Notes under the pieces: generated by a model
The model's input: the letters and a program-made list of their open reading frames with translations, nothing else
The model's database searches: none
Told to the model about the DNA's origin: nothing
Part shown: one piece after another, positions 54,449-64,000 of the stretch
Layout: each line of letters begins with the position of its first letter
Numbering within the stretch: position 1 is the first letter of the stretch
Assembly (NCBI GenBank): GCA_027475525.1
Contig: JAMWFC010000113.1
Coordinates: 1,476,001 to 1,540,000, forward strand
Direction: 5' to 3'
From: Macrolepiota albuminosa
Taxonomy: Eukaryota; Basidiomycota; Agaricomycetes; Agaricales; Agaricaceae
Length of the DNA: 64,000 bases
Made by a program: the position numbers and the translations under genes

Positions 54449-54602
54449 GACAGCGTTTGACTGAGGACAGTCAATTTTTCAGTTGGGGGGAGATGATAGG
54501 CTTCTACTTGGACTGAGCGCATAATGACAGCGTTTGACTGAGGACAGTCAATTTTTCAGTTGGGGGGAGATGATAGGCTTCTACTTGGACTGAGCGCATC
54601 AA
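54449..54602. repeat. Exact 77-bp tandem duplication (10 of 10), at the right LTR start
   Basis: Copies start at about 54449 and 54526 and include the purine tract and the first bases of the LTR, so a false LTR start appears at 54494. Confidence 0.93.
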
Positions 54603-55641
54603 GGGGTACACTACAGGTCTACGGACACAGGCTATATTCGAGACCCTAGCGATCCTCTTGGATACAGGAAACCATGGATCTTGGCGCTCAATTATAGGCG
54701 CTGGTTATCAGTCTTAACTACCATGACCAGGCCTTCAGCATATACCATTTATTGACCTTGGAGGATTAGGAGACCAGGGACTCTGGGCGCTAGCAAGATA
54801 GCAGAAACATGACTTTGACCAAACTCCGATCAGTTCCATAAAGGGGTTAGCATTAGGCGCTGCCATTGGACGAGGCACTTTAATCAGAAGTCTAAAGAAT
54901 CAACAGCGACAGAACAGGATATACTCTAGCCCGACATTCTATTCATCAAAAACTGATACTAGATTTAGTGCTGGCAGCAGAACTCACAGCATCTGTCGAG
55001 GATTTTCTGACCATACCCCGCCAAAGATTTGGCCAATTGGAATTACACTAAAAAGTGAGCAGACTCCTACAAAAGTTTAAGTCAGTTTGGAGTTGCTGTA
55101 GCCAATGGGCTATAACGCCGTTAGTCGCTGTTGCCCTATGTGTACTGGTCGCCGTTGACAGGTCCCCGTTAGCTACAACCACGAGGAGAGGCGCTAATTG
55201 GTAGCGCCGCTAATGGACTCATTTTAAAAATATAATAGTGCATAGTATAAAAGATAGCTACTTGGGATGTACATAGCTAACGAATTGTAACCTCTTGAGC
55301 ACCCAAGTTACCCTTAGTGTTCAAATCGCGCTAGCTCACTCAAACTTTGTCACTAAGTTGGGCGCTAGCCTTGTTTATCCTGTCTTCGTTGTTTACGGTG
55401 CCACCTACAGGCACACTACGCTGTGCTACTCGCCTTTTCTTCTATATCTTTGTGTAAACTACAACGCTTACCATTTGCCAGGTAGCACGCAAGGCACTAT
55501 CCTCTAGCACGTCGTTTTATCACCTTTGCTCGAGCACACTGGGACTCTGTCGGGACTCCTCATAACTATGCATGCCAAGCGCTGGATATGGTGTTGTACT
55601 GCATATACATCCAGCGCACCCAACCACAGTTGGCGTCATCA
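54571..55641 (+). repeat. Gypsy 2 right LTR, 1071 bp
   Basis: Same length as the left LTR, TGATAGGCTTCTACTTGG to GGCGTCATCA. It keeps more CG sites than the left copy. Confidence 0.92.
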
Positions 55642-55980
55642 ACGACTAAATAGTGTATTGCGTGTACATACCAGAGAGGAGCACAGATAAGACCTATTTC
55701 TAAGGGAGTCTCACCTTAACAACCACTCTCTAAGTAAGTAGTATAGTCTGAAGAGAGTGTCAGCAAAGATGACCTGAGCATCAGGCCAGGCAGCATATTA
55801 TATTTGTTTGTAGTGCCCACCACACCACTCCTATTTGGAACTTGTATTTGTACCAGCATATGTATTTTAGCATCGGAGTTAGGACAGGCTGTAGCAGCTC
55901 TTCTGAGGTTTTCTGACTTCACTGGTATAGTGAGATTGTAAGTATGAATCATTGGTGATAATACTCTATTTAGACATTGA
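55642..55980 (+). mobile_element. Right flank of Gypsy 2: DIRS-type terminal repeat
   Basis: After ACGA it reads CTAAATAGTGTATTGCG, matching 40180-40345 on the opposite strand. From 55845 it repeats 43070-43200. No coding frame is supported. Confidence 0.7.
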
Positions 55981-56217
55981 AACTGATATTATTTTTTCCT
56001 CATTTGAGTATTTTATGGATTATGGACCTCAAATGGTTGATGAATTATGGGATATAAAAGATGACCTATAAATCTCTGTGAAATAGCTTGAGAGACCAAA
56101 AAATCTATGGTTTATACAAATTATGGATTACAACAGCTATGGGTTAAGACAGCTTTAACTATAGTAAACTTTCAATTCTTTTTTACTAAAAAAAAGACAA
56201 AGAGAAATGTTAAAAGA

Positions 56218-56468
56218 ATTATATAATAGCTTTCAATATCTGTCACTTCAGAGCACACCAGAGATTTCCAGAAAAACATCTATTAGCTCATGTGATTTTA
56301 ACAAGTGTTTCTCTAGAAATTTTCATTAACATTTTCTAATTAGGCAATTTTACGCAATTTTCTAGAAAAACACTTGTTAGAAATCACATGACCTGTTTCT
56401 AATAGATGATTCTTCAGAAATCTCTGCCATGCCCTGAAGTGTGTTGAGAGCCTTTATATGATTTCTCT
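56218..56468. repeat. Fold-back (MITE-like) inverted repeat, about 250 bp
   Basis: The left arm (56218-56330) contains ACATCTATTAG and AACAAGTGTTTCTCTAGAAA. The right arm reads as its reverse complement, with AATCATCTATTAG and AACAAGTGTTTTTCTAGAAA. The centre is AT-rich with CTAATTAGG. No transposase is present and no target duplication was determined. The stretch 55981-56217 shows nothing recognisable. Confidence 0.72.
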
Positions 56469-57137
56469 ATCATAAAACATGCAATGAAATTTTTTAAGAT
56501 TTCCATGCTATTTCTGCCAGCAGTATAATTATGATTTTCATTTTAGAAACAGTTCAGCAAAAAGTATAAATTATCCTCACTCTTGTGGCAAGAGATTGCT
56601 TATGTATTTGGGAAAACAACATTGAAGTAGTATGACAGCTGTTCTTGTCTCTCTTTCTAGTGGAAACAGGTTTCACTGCTAGCAGTGTTGACAGATGATC
56701 TGAACCTCAATGCCGCAGCTTCTACTGGAAATTATCACACAAAATTCATATAATTATTCATATTTTTAACCAACAGCTAACAAAATCCCTCTAATTAGGG
56801 GGGTAGGTGACCCCCTTCCTCCCCTTCTAATTAGAGGGGCTAGGTGGGACACGCAGGTTCTATAAAGCTCTAAAAAGTGGCCAATCTATCCACTCCGATA
56901 ATAGACATCCCTTTGCCCTGAAGGTGTCGATATATTCACGCAAAATTGGCTTTTTCTACATCCTCAAAGTGGCTTGTTGGATTGGTCGTCGCTCACCCAA
57001 TGCACCCACCTACAACCCAGTTTGCAGCCGCATCAAGACGACAGGCAACAAATCGCAGTACGTATCTAGAAGGTACCCCTACAGACAGATCGCGCAGGTT
57101 TGCAAGTCATCTTACGGAACGGACAGCTGAGAATTGA
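56469..57137. other. Non-coding stretch with a short palindrome
   Basis: No gene is supported. Arms CCCTCTAATTAG (56787-56798) and CTAATTAGAGGG (56827-56838) form a 12-bp inverted repeat. Base composition becomes gene-like after about 56880. Confidence 0.6.
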
Positions 57138-57370
57138 ATCATGGGGTATTACAGAGAAGTTCGTGAATGATCTCGGGTTATAATGCGACTATCATCAGCA
57201 CATTGAGTCTTGCATTGCTTGAGGGTTTTGGAGAACACAAAAAGGCTGTGCTTGCGGTCACGTGATGTGGGGCAAACGCGCGCTTGAGACTTAAATTAGT
57301 TGTCGCACCGCTTTATAGACGCGCCTCTTTTGTCCCATAACCATCAACATTCCCTTTTTTCGCCGTTTGT
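57138..57370 (+). promoter_or_regulatory. Upstream region of the SNF2 gene
   Basis: It carries CACGTGATG (57259-57267), the same 9-mer as in the TRM4/SPE3-LYS9 promoter, and CT-rich sequence (CCCTTTTTTCGCCG) just before the ATG. Confidence 0.5.
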
Positions 57371-60300
57371 ATGGCGACAAAGGATATATCTAAGCTTTTG
57401 GCTCTTGCCAAATCACATCTTGGATTCTCAACCGATGCTCCTGTACGTATCACTTCTCGCTTTCATTGTGGCTCTTTACATATGCTCCTTTTAGGATGAA
57501 ACGGTCCCGAGCGCGTACCTCGACGAGCTACTCCAACACGTTGTCTTATACCCTTGTGATATCAACGTAAATTAATCGTCTCAGAGTTAGCTTCCTTCGT
57601 GCTAAGTTTCACTTACTTCTCGTGTAGTTCCACTTAACATTAGAACCAGGATCAGGATGTAAGTATCTGGAGTTAGATCCATGCACTACTTCGACACTCA
57701 GCACGTTTTCCTAGTTGGCAAGGTGACTTGCCTCAAGAACGGCTGCAATAATTCAATCATTTCCCTCACTCAACGCTCCAGCTCTCCCGATGGCGGCCTC
57801 CAGGATGGCCTAGGTTCTTTATCTGCATATCGTGTATATTTCTTCTACTTTCCTCTCCATTAATTACCTCTCAACCCAGTGTATCCAGGATCATATTGCC
57901 CTGCATGCCACGCATGCCAAGTACGGACACGGCAAGCAACAGGCTGTGGCTGTATTAGGATCTGTTATGAATTATGCTGTGAGTGACAAATATAGTATAT
58001 ATTTGATAGATACCTATTGGATAGACATAGGCATGCCCATTGGACGTGAAGATGGAACAATCTCGTCTGACTAGTATTCTTGACAACTCGTTTGGCCCAC
58101 CCTCAAATAGACATGCGACTACACAGCATCTTGAAACAGTCAACGATTACTCACGTGTAAAATCGGAGCCCACAGAGATCAAGCTTTCTGGATATCTCTC
58201 CAGCTCCACAGCATTTCCTCAAATTCATAGCCACAATGCGTCCAGCTTTGTGCATATAAATGCAGAACCTGCTACTTTCTCTAGCAATTCTGCCATGCCT
58301 ACCCCTATGTGGAACGTATCCAATGTCATCCCAGCTACTGAGACTACGGAAGCCCAATTGTCGCGCAAGCGCTTATCGAATACCGATAGCACAACAAATG
58401 AGCCCGCGCAAATCCAGCAAATGACTCCGGACGTAAAAAGACGCAGGCTTGAAGAGATACCCGCGAACTTCGTCATCCTTGATTATCCTCTTGTCAATCA
58501 GGCTACACCTTTGAACATAGAAGCCCATCGAGCCAACAACTCTGTCATTCAGGACGAAATTATCACAGATGAAAACGTCCTCGACAGCTCTAGACGCAAG
58601 AAAAAACATACTAAAGTTGAACTTAATCGTATGGAGAATGCACCTGCCTTCCTTACCTCTTTCCAGCGCCACAAGGATAACCTCAACGCTCCACTTGCGA
58701 GTGTGCCTGCCTTCTCGATATTTCACACATCAGATTTCCTGGAAGATAAAGTTGTTTCGGCTACTCCACAATTGCAATTATTCCAAAATCAGGTCGTTCG
58801 AGGCCAGCCTCCCGTTGCATTGGGTTCGAGCATCTCTCTCCCTTTCCACATGGCTTACGATAGGATGGCGGTTAACCATCATGAGTACGATGATGAACTT
58901 GATTGCGGTGTTTTGCAGAGCATCAACCCAGAGATCCCTGAGGCTATGCCATGTCAAAGCTATGAGAACTTTGACGTGAATGGTGACACCTACATCAAAG
59001 GTTCTGGAACTTTTGCTGAACCGCAAGCCAAGGCGGACGAGTGAGTCTCACTTCTCCTCTGTGTTTACACAACATTGACCTCCACTCTAGCATCGATAAG
59101 TTTCTTATCGAGGCTGGAAATGCCCAGCAGTTTGATGGAAATGCCAGGCTTGAACAAGCACTCGAGAAATTGGGTCTTCAGAGCCAGTATGAGCTTCTGC
59201 CTGGTATGGAAGTTCCCTTGATGCCTCATCAAACGATCGGTGTAGCTTGGATGATTGAGAAGGAGAAAAGCCGGCTCAGAGGCGGCTGTTTAGCAGATGA
59301 CATGGGACTTGGCAAGGTCGGTACTGCCAGTTCTGCATTCTATGGTCGGCTAACTCTGTTCGTTGATTTAAGACTGTTCAAATGCGCGTGCCCCATTTTG
59401 GCTTCTCTCGCACTTAACTTATCCTTTATTTCAACAGGATTGCTACTCTCATAAAGAACCAGTCGAAAAATCCGATGTGCAAGACCAATCTTATCATTGC
59501 TCCAACTGCCCTTCTTGACCAATGGAAATTGGAGATAGAGCTGAAGACTAGCTGTAATCTGCAATGCTTGATCTATCATGGTTCGCCCCTCGATCCAGAA
59601 TCACTCGTTCGTCTCATTGTAAAACTGCAGGTTCAACAAAACCTAAGAAGAAACAAGATTTGCTTAGATACGATGTTATACTGACAACTTACTCGGTGAG
59701 AGTTTTATCCTCGAATAAATTCGTCTGTGCTCACGACGGTCATGACTTTAAAGACTATGTCTCTGGAATGGCCTGATCACGAAAATGAAATGAAGAAGCA
59801 GGCCAAGGCCAAGAAAAGGGACGACTTCATTGTCAACGATTCGGAGGATGAAGTGGTTAGGCCAAAGAAAAGACAAGAGCAAGGACTTCTCTTCCAGGTC
59901 GAGGTAAATTAGATACTTTGCTTCTAAAACATATGTGTATTAAATACTTCATAGTTTTTCCGTGTAGTTCTTGATGAGGCGCAATCTATTCGCAATCGAA
60001 GGACAAGTAGGGTCTTTTCAATGGGAGGATGGTGCTTTTCTGATTATATATAGGAACATCCAGGGCGGTAGCGGATTTAAAGGCTACCTACCGATGGTGT
60101 CTTACAGGGTAATTTGAATTTGGACGAAATACCCTTTTCATTCATGTCCTAATCATTTAGGACCCCCATTGTCAATAGCCTTATCGATATCTACGGTTAT
60201 CTGAGGTTCTTGAAAGTTAGGCCATGGTATGACTGGGAAGATTTCCAGCGCCATATCGGGAGCTTGGAGAAGAAAAAACGTAAGTCGTCTGATTCTTGTT

Positions 60301-62627
60301 GAATGGTAAAAGTATGACATCGATGTTGGACTAGCCACACTCGCAATTTCACGCTCGCAAGCCATCATCACAACATTTTTGCTTCGGCGTATGAAGGATA
60401 CCACGATGGATGGCAAGCGCCTAATTGAATTGCCCGAAAGGAAGGTTTCTCTCGTGAAACTCCAGTTTTCCAAAGAAGAGCGAGACATTTACAAGATGGT
60501 ATGGACTTTTATTCTCATGTCCTCAACATAATTTCGTCCCCAATTTCGTTGTAGGTTGAAGCCGGTGCCCAGGCGAATTTCAATCGTTTTCTCAAAGCTG
60601 GTACTGTCCTCAAGTATAGTCCTTCACATCTTTCTACAGTCGGGCAATTCAAATGTTTCTCAAAGGAATTATACACAAGTACTTGTCCTCTTGCTGCGAC
60701 TACGACAAATATGCTCTCATCCTTCGCTCGTCCAAGAGGGTGGAGCAGCTTTCATCTTCAACGATCCAGCTGACGACGAAAGCGGTACGGACCAAGAGTT
60801 GATGCGAGCTTGTAAACTAGTATCTTCAGAGTTCGTTGCGAGAATGAAGACGAAGCTGAAAGCTTCCGCTTTGCAACGGATGGAAGCGGAGAAACAGGTT
60901 CAACTTATATTTGATATTGAGTTGTCCATGCATCTCAAGCAATTTCCAGTCGGCCGATGCCACAGTAGAAGAAGAGGAATGCCCAATCTGTTTCGACGCT
61001 TTTACGGACGCCGTCGTCACCCCTTGCGGCCACGTCTTCTGTCGTGATTGCATTGGTAAGCAATTTATGTGTATAATCTTGTAGACTAATTTACTACCTT
61101 TTCGAACTACGAAGTCGACGTTCTTAATACGCCTCCAGCCATCAATCCGATTGAATCGAACCGATACAAAGTCAACGAGCGTCCTTGTATGCCAGATACA
61201 TTTTTTTGTCAAAGCGTTATCCTTATCTTGAATTGACAGGTCCCACATGCCGTGGCGCTTTTTGTGCAGAAAAGCTCTTCCCTCTGAGAGCGTTTTTGCC
61301 TACTGATGCTGAGCTTTTGTCCAATGTTGATGTCAAAGTGGGTGGTGGTGATACCGTCTCGGATCGTAAAGTCAATAAGGGTGGAAAAGCAAGGCCCGAG
61401 AGATCGCGTAGATTTGTTTGTTCGGAATCCTACGATGACGACGGGGACACGTCCAATCTCATCGTCGAGGATGATGAGAAGGATGCTCCGCGATTGTACA
61501 AAAAGCGAACCAATAATCTGGCATCGGTTGTGCTCGACTCGGACGATGAGGAGTTACCTGAAGAGAAGGAGCTCATCTTTGGAATGGGAATTCCCAGGTC
61601 TGCCGAAGCAATCAGACTCATGCCCAGATTTCTGCCTTCAACCAAGATGAAAGTTTGTAGAGGCGACCGTTTTCGTTATTCAGGTTTTGACGAGCTCCTT
61701 TATTAGTACATGATGGAACGACTAAGCAAACTTTTTGAGGAGCATCCGGACGAGAAGGTTTGTTATAGCCCCAACCAATCCTTGTTCCCACTTCACTTTT
61801 GTTCTCGTTTTAGACTTTGGTAGTTTCTCAGTGGACAGGTTGTTTGTCACTTGTTTCCGATTATTTGACGGAGAAGGGTGTTATCCATGTCAAGTGATTA
61901 TACCCTTTATTATTTCTACTTTCCTGTCCGACTACATTTTCTTTCCAGATACCAAGGCGATATGAATCGGGCAAAGCGGGATCATGCTATCCGTGTTTTT
62001 ATGTCGAGAGACAAAGCCCGAGTAATGCTGATGTCTCTAAAATGTGGAGGCAAGTTGTCTTGTATATTTTCAACGTACTGTTAAACTGACATGCCGAAGG
62101 TGTTGGTCTCAACCTTACCCGTGCTAACAATGTTATCTCTCTTGATCTCGGCTGGTCTCAGGCAATTGAAGCCCAATCGTTTGACCGGTGCGTCCCAAAT
62201 CAAAGTGTAAAAATCCCACTGGCTAATGCATGGGCCTCAGGGTTCACAGATTGGGTCAAACGCGCCCTGTTGACATTCAACGCCTTGTCATCTCTGATAC
62301 CGTCGAAGATAGAGTGTTAGCCATGCAGGAACGTAAGGTAATAGTCATACATACCTCTATTCCAGGGTTCTGTCGCCTAATACCTATTTATAGCAACAAC
62401 TTGCCGATGGAAGTTTAGGCGAGGGTTCCGGTAGGAAAATTGGCCGTAAGTGGATAACACCGATGTCGAATTTGCCTCTCCTGATTTTTCACTTCCAGGT
62501 CTCACAGTCAAGGAGCTTGGTAGGCTTCAACCAATCTGCATTTCAACAGTTCGTAACATCTGACACACTCTATCGCACAGCTAATCTGTTCGGGCTTGAT
62601 CACCGCGGCCGACTTCTTCACAACTAA
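57371..62627 (+). CDS. SNF2-family ATPase with RING finger (Rad5/Rad16/Uls1-like), 28 exons
   Basis: A DNA translocase of this group uses ATP to remodel DNA-protein complexes; its RING suggests ubiquitin ligase activity. All 27 introns (46-61 nt) were placed by frame; exons sum to 3807 nt, 1268 aa. The N-terminal 500 residues are less conserved, with a nuclear signal (KRRR, 267-270), two SUMO-site patterns (VKME at 137, VKSE at 174) and a SUMO-binding-like FVILD (278-282). The ATPase core has [16 protein letters not shown] (532-547), [24 protein letters not shown] (DEAQ at 673) and CLTGTPIVNSL. The RING CPIC ... CGHVFCRDC starts at residue 904 and ends CPTC. The C-terminal lobe has [19 protein letters not shown] and [11 protein letters not shown]. 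Exon 8 is an 11-nt microexon. Introns 8 and 23 have GC donors. Which family member is not certain. Confidence 0.92.
59373..59383 (+). other. 11-nt microexon in SNF2 motif I
   Basis: ACTGTTCAAAT encodes TVQ plus two bases of M. It is preceded by TTTAAG and followed by the GC donor GCGCGT. Joined to flanking exons it completes DMGLGK-TVQM-IATLIKN, the invariant motif I. Without it the helicase lacks its motif I Thr. Confidence 0.78.
62050..62099 (+). other. GC-AG intron in the SNF2 gene (intron 23)
   Basis: Donor GAG|GCAAGT, acceptor GCCGAAG. The splice gives [14 protein letters not shown], a conserved helicase motif. The GT three bases downstream would break the frame. Confidence 0.78.
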
Positions 62628-63116
62628 AAATAGAATGCCACATGTGAAACAATCGGTGGTTGATAGAACCTAATGCTCAGTAAATACTAGTCTTTTTCCG
62701 CCAAGAGATGAGATGAGATTTTTATTCCCAGCTACATTATGTAAAGTAATTCAGCTATATATCTCGCTGGGAAAGGAAAGAAGGCAATAAAGACAAGATA
62801 CTACAGGCAGAAGATGGTTCGTAAGGCGTCTGGAATACGATGGTGGTCATTGTCTGCATTCCCTGGGTGTTTGTCAAGATACTACTAAGCACCTGTACGT
62901 AATGTGCAACATGTTTTACTTTCGAAAAGGTTGTATCCCGGCAAGCCCGGCAATATCAGCCAAACAACTAAACAAGGAGCCAAAGTCGGGGTCTAGCTGT
63001 AATCGATTCAAGCATACCAAAAATATTATGTAATTTTTTGTCGTCTTTCCAAGACACGATATATCGGTCCAGTCTTTTAATTTACACTCCTCTTGCATTG
63101 CCAGCTGCGGGCATTG
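62628..63116. other. Intergenic region between the SNF2 gene and RRG7
   Basis: About 490 bp with no gene recognised. It should hold the 3' end of the SNF2 gene and the RRG7 promoter. Confidence 0.6.
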
Positions 63117-63863
63117 ATGGTCACATTACTGAAGCGCACATTGCGTTTCTCCTCGACATTAAGTCCACCGACATCAACATCTACTACTGTGTATCGTGGC
63201 ACCGCATTTGAACACCGTGCACAACATATCCTCCAAACCCATCTGTCCATGTCATTACGACGCGTAGGGGGCAAGTCAGATGGTGGTATTGACCTTCTTG
63301 GGTGGTGGTGGCTCCCTCCCTTTGGGGCCTCTGATATTAACGTGCCTCGTCGTCGGTTACGCGTCATTGCACAGTGTAAAGCTGAAAAGAAGAAAATCGG
63401 GCCAAAATTCATCCGTGAGATGGAGGGCGTCCTCCACCGGTACCTCTCTTTGTCCCCTTCCTTTCACTCTTTGGATTCCCGCAATCAGAGTACGCATACA
63501 TCCCCAGAAGCAGCCCTTCAATACCCGTTGGTGGCGCTGTTTATATCTGAATCGCCATATACCCGCTCCACGATACTCAGAGCTCAATCATCACCTGTTC
63601 CTTTATTTCTTCTATATATCCCCCCTGAACCATCCTACTCTGATTCCGTCATCACGGAAGGTAGCTTCGACGAGAAGATAGGAAGTGCAGTGTGGAACCC
63701 TGCATTGGCTGGCGCCCGAGGGGTCCTCAGTGGGGATATCGAAATGAGATGGGAAAGGGAGCTTCGAGGATCTGGTAGACCTGGACTATGGTGGCGCAAT
63801 AAGAAGTTGGCAAACTGGACTCCCGAAGTGGATAATATGGAAATAGAAAGCCTAGAACACTAA
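63117..63863 (+). CDS. RRG7: RRG7-like mitochondrial protein (DUF2034), single exon
   Basis: Yeast Rrg7 is needed for respiratory growth and mitochondrial genome maintenance. This 248-aa frame begins MVTLLKRTLRFSSTLS, a basic, Ser/Thr-rich start typical of a mitochondrial import signal. It then has YRGTAFEHRAQ, MSLRRVGGKSDGGIDLLGWW and LRVIAQCKAEKKKIGPKF. These match the family's restriction-endonuclease-like fold; D59 and Q86-x-K88 are likely the active-site residues. The C-terminal part PGLWWRNKKLANW is also typical. It is intronless beside genes with many introns. The TTG upstream is not used; the ATG at 63117 fits the presequence. Confidence 0.87.
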   Translation: MVTLLKRTLRFSSTLSPPTSTSTTVYRGTAFEHRAQHILQTHLSMSLRRVGGKSDGGIDLLGWWWLPPFGASDINVPRRRLRVIAQCKAEKKKIGPKFIREMEGVLHRYLSLSPSFHSLDSRNQSTHTSPEAALQYPLVALFISESPYTRSTILRAQSSPVPLFLLYIPPEPSYSDSVITEGSFDEKIGSAVWNPALAGARGVLSGDIEMRWERELRGSGRPGLWWRNKKLANWTPEVDNMEIESLEH

Positions 63864-64000
63864 TTTATTACTTGAAAACTTGCTAAGTAATTGACAGCAA
63901 TGACTGATATTATCACAAGACGTGTGGACAACTAGCCGGCTACTAGTATGTCCATGCATGAGAGATTTTGTCGCTTGAATTTGTAGCTTGAATTTGTAGC
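63864..64000. other. Sequence after RRG7
   Basis: No gene seen. The window ends in a short direct repeat, TTGAATTTGTAGC twice. Confidence 0.6.

Larger units (their letters stand above)
43236..55641 (+). mobile_element. Gypsy 2: 12.4-kb Ty3/Gypsy element with antisense cargo
   Basis: Both LTRs are 1071 bp with ends TGAT and ATCA. The target duplication is ACGA (43232-43235 and 55642-55645). Right after the left LTR lies a likely primer site TGGAGCCCACCACG; a purine tract GGGGGGAGA precedes the right LTR. Gag, protease, RT, RNase H and integrase lie on the plus strand to about 50490. A minus-strand gene-like module fills 50740-54390. In-frame stops from protease end to integrase are all TGA. 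Two 77-bp duplications occur. Confidence 0.9.

Noticed and set aside
56946..57137. A 63-residue frame upstream of the SNF2 gene
   Set aside because: It has no ATG and matches no family I know; the SNF2 gene has its own clear start.

Overview
The window is from a filamentous basidiomycete fungus, most likely an agaricomycete. Three things point there: a fused spermidine synthase-saccharopine dehydrogenase gene (a Basidiomycota hallmark), dense introns of about 50 nt that break every multi-exon gene, and repeats dominated by Ty3/Gypsy, Ty1/Copia, tyrosine-recombinase (DIRS-type) and LINE elements. It reads as two small gene islands around about 48 kb of nested, decaying transposons, with four recognisable host genes.

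Left island (2767-8625). TRM4/NSUN2, a tRNA m5C methyltransferase, lies on the minus strand (14 exons, 783 aa). It faces away from the SPE3-LYS9 fusion gene on the plus strand (8 exons, 755 aa); the two start codons are 126 bp apart. Spliced TRM4 begins MPRTKQTARKS, copying the histone H3 tail in register. A degenerate Copia element lies left of the island.

Transposon block (about 8979-56470). A 5'-truncated LINE holds a Gypsy element (9983-17335, duplicated target ATAAA) and a hAT-like DNA element (18025-19403, duplicated target GAAAGATT). A second LINE meets the first tail to tail. A minus-strand Copia element (23296-30229) carries a third LINE. Next come rearranged pieces of a second Gypsy family, Copia LTRs, a DIRS-type element and a tyrosine-recombinase remnant. 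A 12.4-kb Gypsy element (43236-55641) with 1071-bp LTRs follows; it carries an antisense, apparently intron-containing cargo gene region downstream of pol. An uninterrupted paralog of its target site survives at 40330-40370.

Right island (57371-63863). A RING-type SNF2 ATPase of the Rad5/Rad16/Uls1 group (28 exons, 1268 aa, with an 11-nt microexon in helicase motif I) is followed by RRG7, a compact mitochondrial nuclease-fold gene.

Assembly quality. Ten tandem duplications all have a period of exactly 77 bp, and the only N-gap is flanked by a 14-bp overlap. These look like unresolved assembler overlaps. They create false frameshifts in the Gypsy elements. Real decay is visible as well: almost every in-frame stop in both Gypsy elements is a TGA where CGA is plausible, consistent with CpG deamination. 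Exon boundaries were worked out by hand from conserved protein frames and splice signals.
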